Source: Mucilaginibacter xinganensis
Lineage (GTDB): Bacteria > Bacteroidota > Bacteroidia > Sphingobacteriales > Sphingobacteriaceae
Direction of reading: 5' to 3'
Length of the DNA stretch: 64,000 bases
Assembly (NCBI RefSeq): GCF_002257585.1
Contig: NZ_CP022743.1
Coordinates: 3,410,001 to 3,474,000 of the forward strand
The translations under genes were made by a program, and so were the position numbers. Shown here one piece after another: positions 62,417 through 64,000 of this stretch. The notes under the pieces are model-generated. The model was not told the DNA's origin. It ran no database searches and saw only the letters and a program-made list of their open reading frames with translations. The stretch's first letter is position 1. Each line of letters begins with the position of its first letter.

Positions 62417-63721
62417 CTATAACCTGGCGTCGGCGAAATCAGTTGATAGTACGCCCTTTACGTCGTAAACTACAGATTCATCATTAACGTAATCACGAAT
62501 ATTTATCATTTCAAATTCCTTATGAGCCACTGCTAAAATAACCGCGTCAAATCTTTCACCATCCGGCAGTTTATTACTGCACGATATCCCATAAACTTCC
62601 TGTACTTCCCCCGGGTCAGCCCATGGATCATGTAAAACAACATCCAAATGATACGTTTCCAATTGTTTTATAATATCAATTACCCTCGTATTTCTGATGT
62701 CCGGACAGTTTTCTTTAAATGTGAAACCCAGGATCAAAACTTTACTTTTTGCTAAATGCAGCCCTTTACGTAACATTAGCTTAGTAACCTCATCGGCCAC
62801 ATAAAGCCCCATGCTATTATTAAGCCTGCGGCCAGCTAGAATAAATTCCGGATTATAACCGGCATCTATCGCTTTTTGCGCTATGTAATAGGGCGCTACT
62901 CCAATGCAATGGCCCCCTACTAATCCGGGTTTAAACCTCAGAAAATTCCACTTTGTACCGGCCGCTTTGAGCACATCGTTGGTATCCACTCCAATTAGTC
63001 CAAATATTTTACTTAGCTCATTTACAAAAGCTATATTAATATCCCTCTGGGTATTTTCTATTACTTTTGAGGCTTCAGCTACCTTAATACTGCTTGCTTT
63101 AAATGTTCCTGCTGTAATTACAGTTTGATAAAGCTGATCAACGAATTCCGCCACTTCCGGTGTAGATCCGGAGGTTACCTTCATTATCTTTGAAACGGTG
63201 TGTTCCTTATCGCCAGGGTTAATTCTTTCGGGAGAATAACCAGCAAAAAAATCAACGTTGTAAGTTAATCCTGATGTTTTTTGCAATATCGGCACACATT
63301 CTTCTTCAGTCGCGCCGGGGTATACAGTTGATTCGAATATAACAATATCTCCCTTTTTTAACACGCTTCCAATAGTCTCGCATGCTTTGTACAATAATGT
63401 TAAATCGGGGCGGTAGTCATCATTAACAGGTGTTGGTACAGTAATAATAAAAATATTACAGTCTCTTATATCCTCAATAGTGTTAGTGCAATGTAATCCA
63501 GTTATCCTGTCATTTGACGCATTATTAACCATTTGAAGTATCTCGCGGTTAATCTCTAACGTCCGGTCATAATTATTGTTAAGTTCCTTAATTCTTGATA
63601 CACTAATATCAAAACCAACCACAACATATTTTTTTGAAAGCTCAACCGCTAATGGCAACCCAACATACCCTAAACCAACAACACCTATTCTCGAATATTT
63701 TAATCTATCTAAATCCACCAT
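62417..63721 (-). CDS. UDP-N-acetylhexosamine 6-dehydrogenase (WbpA/TviB-like)
   Basis: A 434-residue UDP-sugar dehydrogenase that oxidises C6 to a carboxylate in two NAD steps. It has GVVGLGYVGLPLAVE at 13-27, VPTPVNDDYRPDL near 95-107, KVIENTQRDINIAFVNE near 219-235, and catalytic C272 in GGHCIGVAPYY. The sequence fits the WbpA/WbpO/TviB group acting on UDP-HexNAc better than UDP-glucose dehydrogenases. It gives the polymer an acidic sugar. It lies first after the Wzc-type kinase gene, with 60 bp between. Confidence 0.92.
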   Translation of the reverse strand: MVDLDRLKYSRIGVVGLGYVGLPLAVELSKKYVVVGFDISVSRIKELNNNYDRTLEINREILQMVNNASNDRITGLHCTNTIEDIRDCNIFIITVPTPVNDDYRPDLTLLYKACETIGSVLKKGDIVIFESTVYPGATEEECVPILQKTSGLTYNVDFFAGYSPERINPGDKEHTVSKIMKVTSGSTPEVAEFVDQLYQTVITAGTFKASSIKVAEASKVIENTQRDINIAFVNELSKIFGLIGVDTNDVLKAAGTKWNFLRFKPGLVGGHCIGVAPYYIAQKAIDAGYNPEFILAGRRLNNSMGLYVADEVTKLMLRKGLHLAKSKVLILGFTFKENCPDIRNTRVIDIIKQLETYHLDVVLHDPWADPGEVQEVYGISCSNKLPDGERFDAVILAVAHKEFEMINIRDYVNDESVVYDVKGVLSTDFADARL

Positions 63722-63781
63722 TTTTGCCGGAGTACAAATCTCATTTATATTTTTTGTCCGCGTTTATAACCAAACTGGTTA

Positions 63782-64000
63782 TTATTTTTTTCTTTTAAAA
63801 AGCAATTTCTTTTTTGGTTTTTCTTCATGATAATAACCATTACCATAACCGTAGCCGTAGCCATAACCATAGCCATAACCATAACCCGAGCTATAATCAA
63901 TTGAATTGAAAATGATATTTATATTGGCAAATTTCTTGTTTCTGTAAAAATCGTCAATCAAAACAATTTGCTTTTTAAATGTGTAGTTATGCCGCACAAT
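63782..64000 (-). CDS. Wzc-type polysaccharide tyrosine autokinase, C-terminal end (cut by edge)
   Basis: The frame is open to the right edge and ends at 63782; about 72 C-terminal residues are visible. They start inside a BY-kinase pattern (IVRHNYTFKKQ, then LIDDFYRNKKFANINIIFNSID) and end with a Tyr cluster, (GY)7-GNGYY, and a basic KPKKKLLFKRKK tail. Such tails are autophosphorylated and control chain length and export. A GTG at 63997 is internal, not a start. The kinase and co-polymerase domains are outside the window. Confidence 0.82.
   Translation of the reverse strand: MVRHNYTFKKQIVLIDDFYRNKKFANINIIFNSIDYSSGYGYGYGYGYGYGYGNGYYHEEKPKKKLLFKRKK
63832..63888 (-). repeat. Hexanucleotide GGYTAY repeat encoding the Tyr-Gly tail
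   Basis: Seven tandem copies of a 6-bp unit GGY-TAY (Gly-Tyr), then GGTAATGGTTATTAT. Change by whole units keeps the frame, so slippage would change tyrosine number without breaking the gene. Confidence 0.8.

Overview
This window looks like a chromosomal segment of a Bacteroidota bacterium of the Sphingobacteriaceae type (Mucilaginibacter/Pedobacter-like). Evidence: AT-rich intergenic DNA, promoters of the Bacteroidota form TAnnTTTG (best case TTTG-N18-TAACTTTG at 16511-16540), few Shine-Dalgarno sequences, Bacteroidota families (outer-membrane beta-barrel receptor, DUF4397 lipoprotein, DUF3822, short 285-residue RpoD-type sigma factor) and a Wzc-type kinase with a Tyr-Gly tail. The genus is inferred from remembered protein similarity; no search was run.

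Region 1 (1-24.2 kb) is mixed: an HD-domain gene cut by the left edge, a GAF-domain protein, a cation diffusion facilitator, a DUF72 protein, a soluble GAF histidine kinase, an outer-membrane barrel receptor, a Dabb/MFS exporter pair, an SDR enzyme, a DUF92 membrane protein, a cold-shock protein beside an RpoD-like sigma factor, an IlvD/Edd sugar-acid dehydratase with its SDR partner, small membrane proteins, an M28 peptidase, a YciE-type DUF892 protein and an S9 peptidase.

Region 2 (24.3-36.3 kb): two flavin reductases, a 1553-residue DUF4011 helicase-nuclease, a 51-residue lmo0937-type membrane protein, a second cation diffusion facilitator, a RecD-like helicase, an acyltransferase-3 protein, DUF3822 and rsmD.

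Region 3 (36.3-43.1 kb): between housekeeping rsmD and coaD lies a block that reads as a complete polyprenylphosphoryl-pentofuranose pathway: a UbiA-type phosphoribosyltransferase, a DprE1-like oxidase, a DprE2-like reductase and a HAD phosphatase, with a GT-C-like membrane protein facing them. In mycobacteria this chemistry makes decaprenylphosphoryl-arabinose. The DprE1 homologue has Ala where the mycobacterial enzyme has the benzothiazinone-reactive Cys.

Region 4 (43.2-64 kb) is a large minus-strand exopolysaccharide/O-antigen cluster. It runs from a Wzc kinase tail at the right edge through a UDP-sugar dehydrogenase, a nonulosonate synthase lacking the SAF domain, a CMP-nonulosonate synthetase fused to a HAD phosphatase, a flippase, a polymerase, several glycosyltransferases, five hexapeptide acyltransferases, a secreted protein resembling GH56 (animal/venom-type) hyaluronidase, an epimerase and a PglF/WbpM-like 4,6-dehydratase. 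The expected product is an acidic, probably O-acetylated polymer containing a nonulosonic acid. No initiating sugar-phosphate transferase or Wza exporter is visible; both may lie beyond 64000.

No rRNA, tRNA, insertion sequence, prophage or CRISPR array was recognised.
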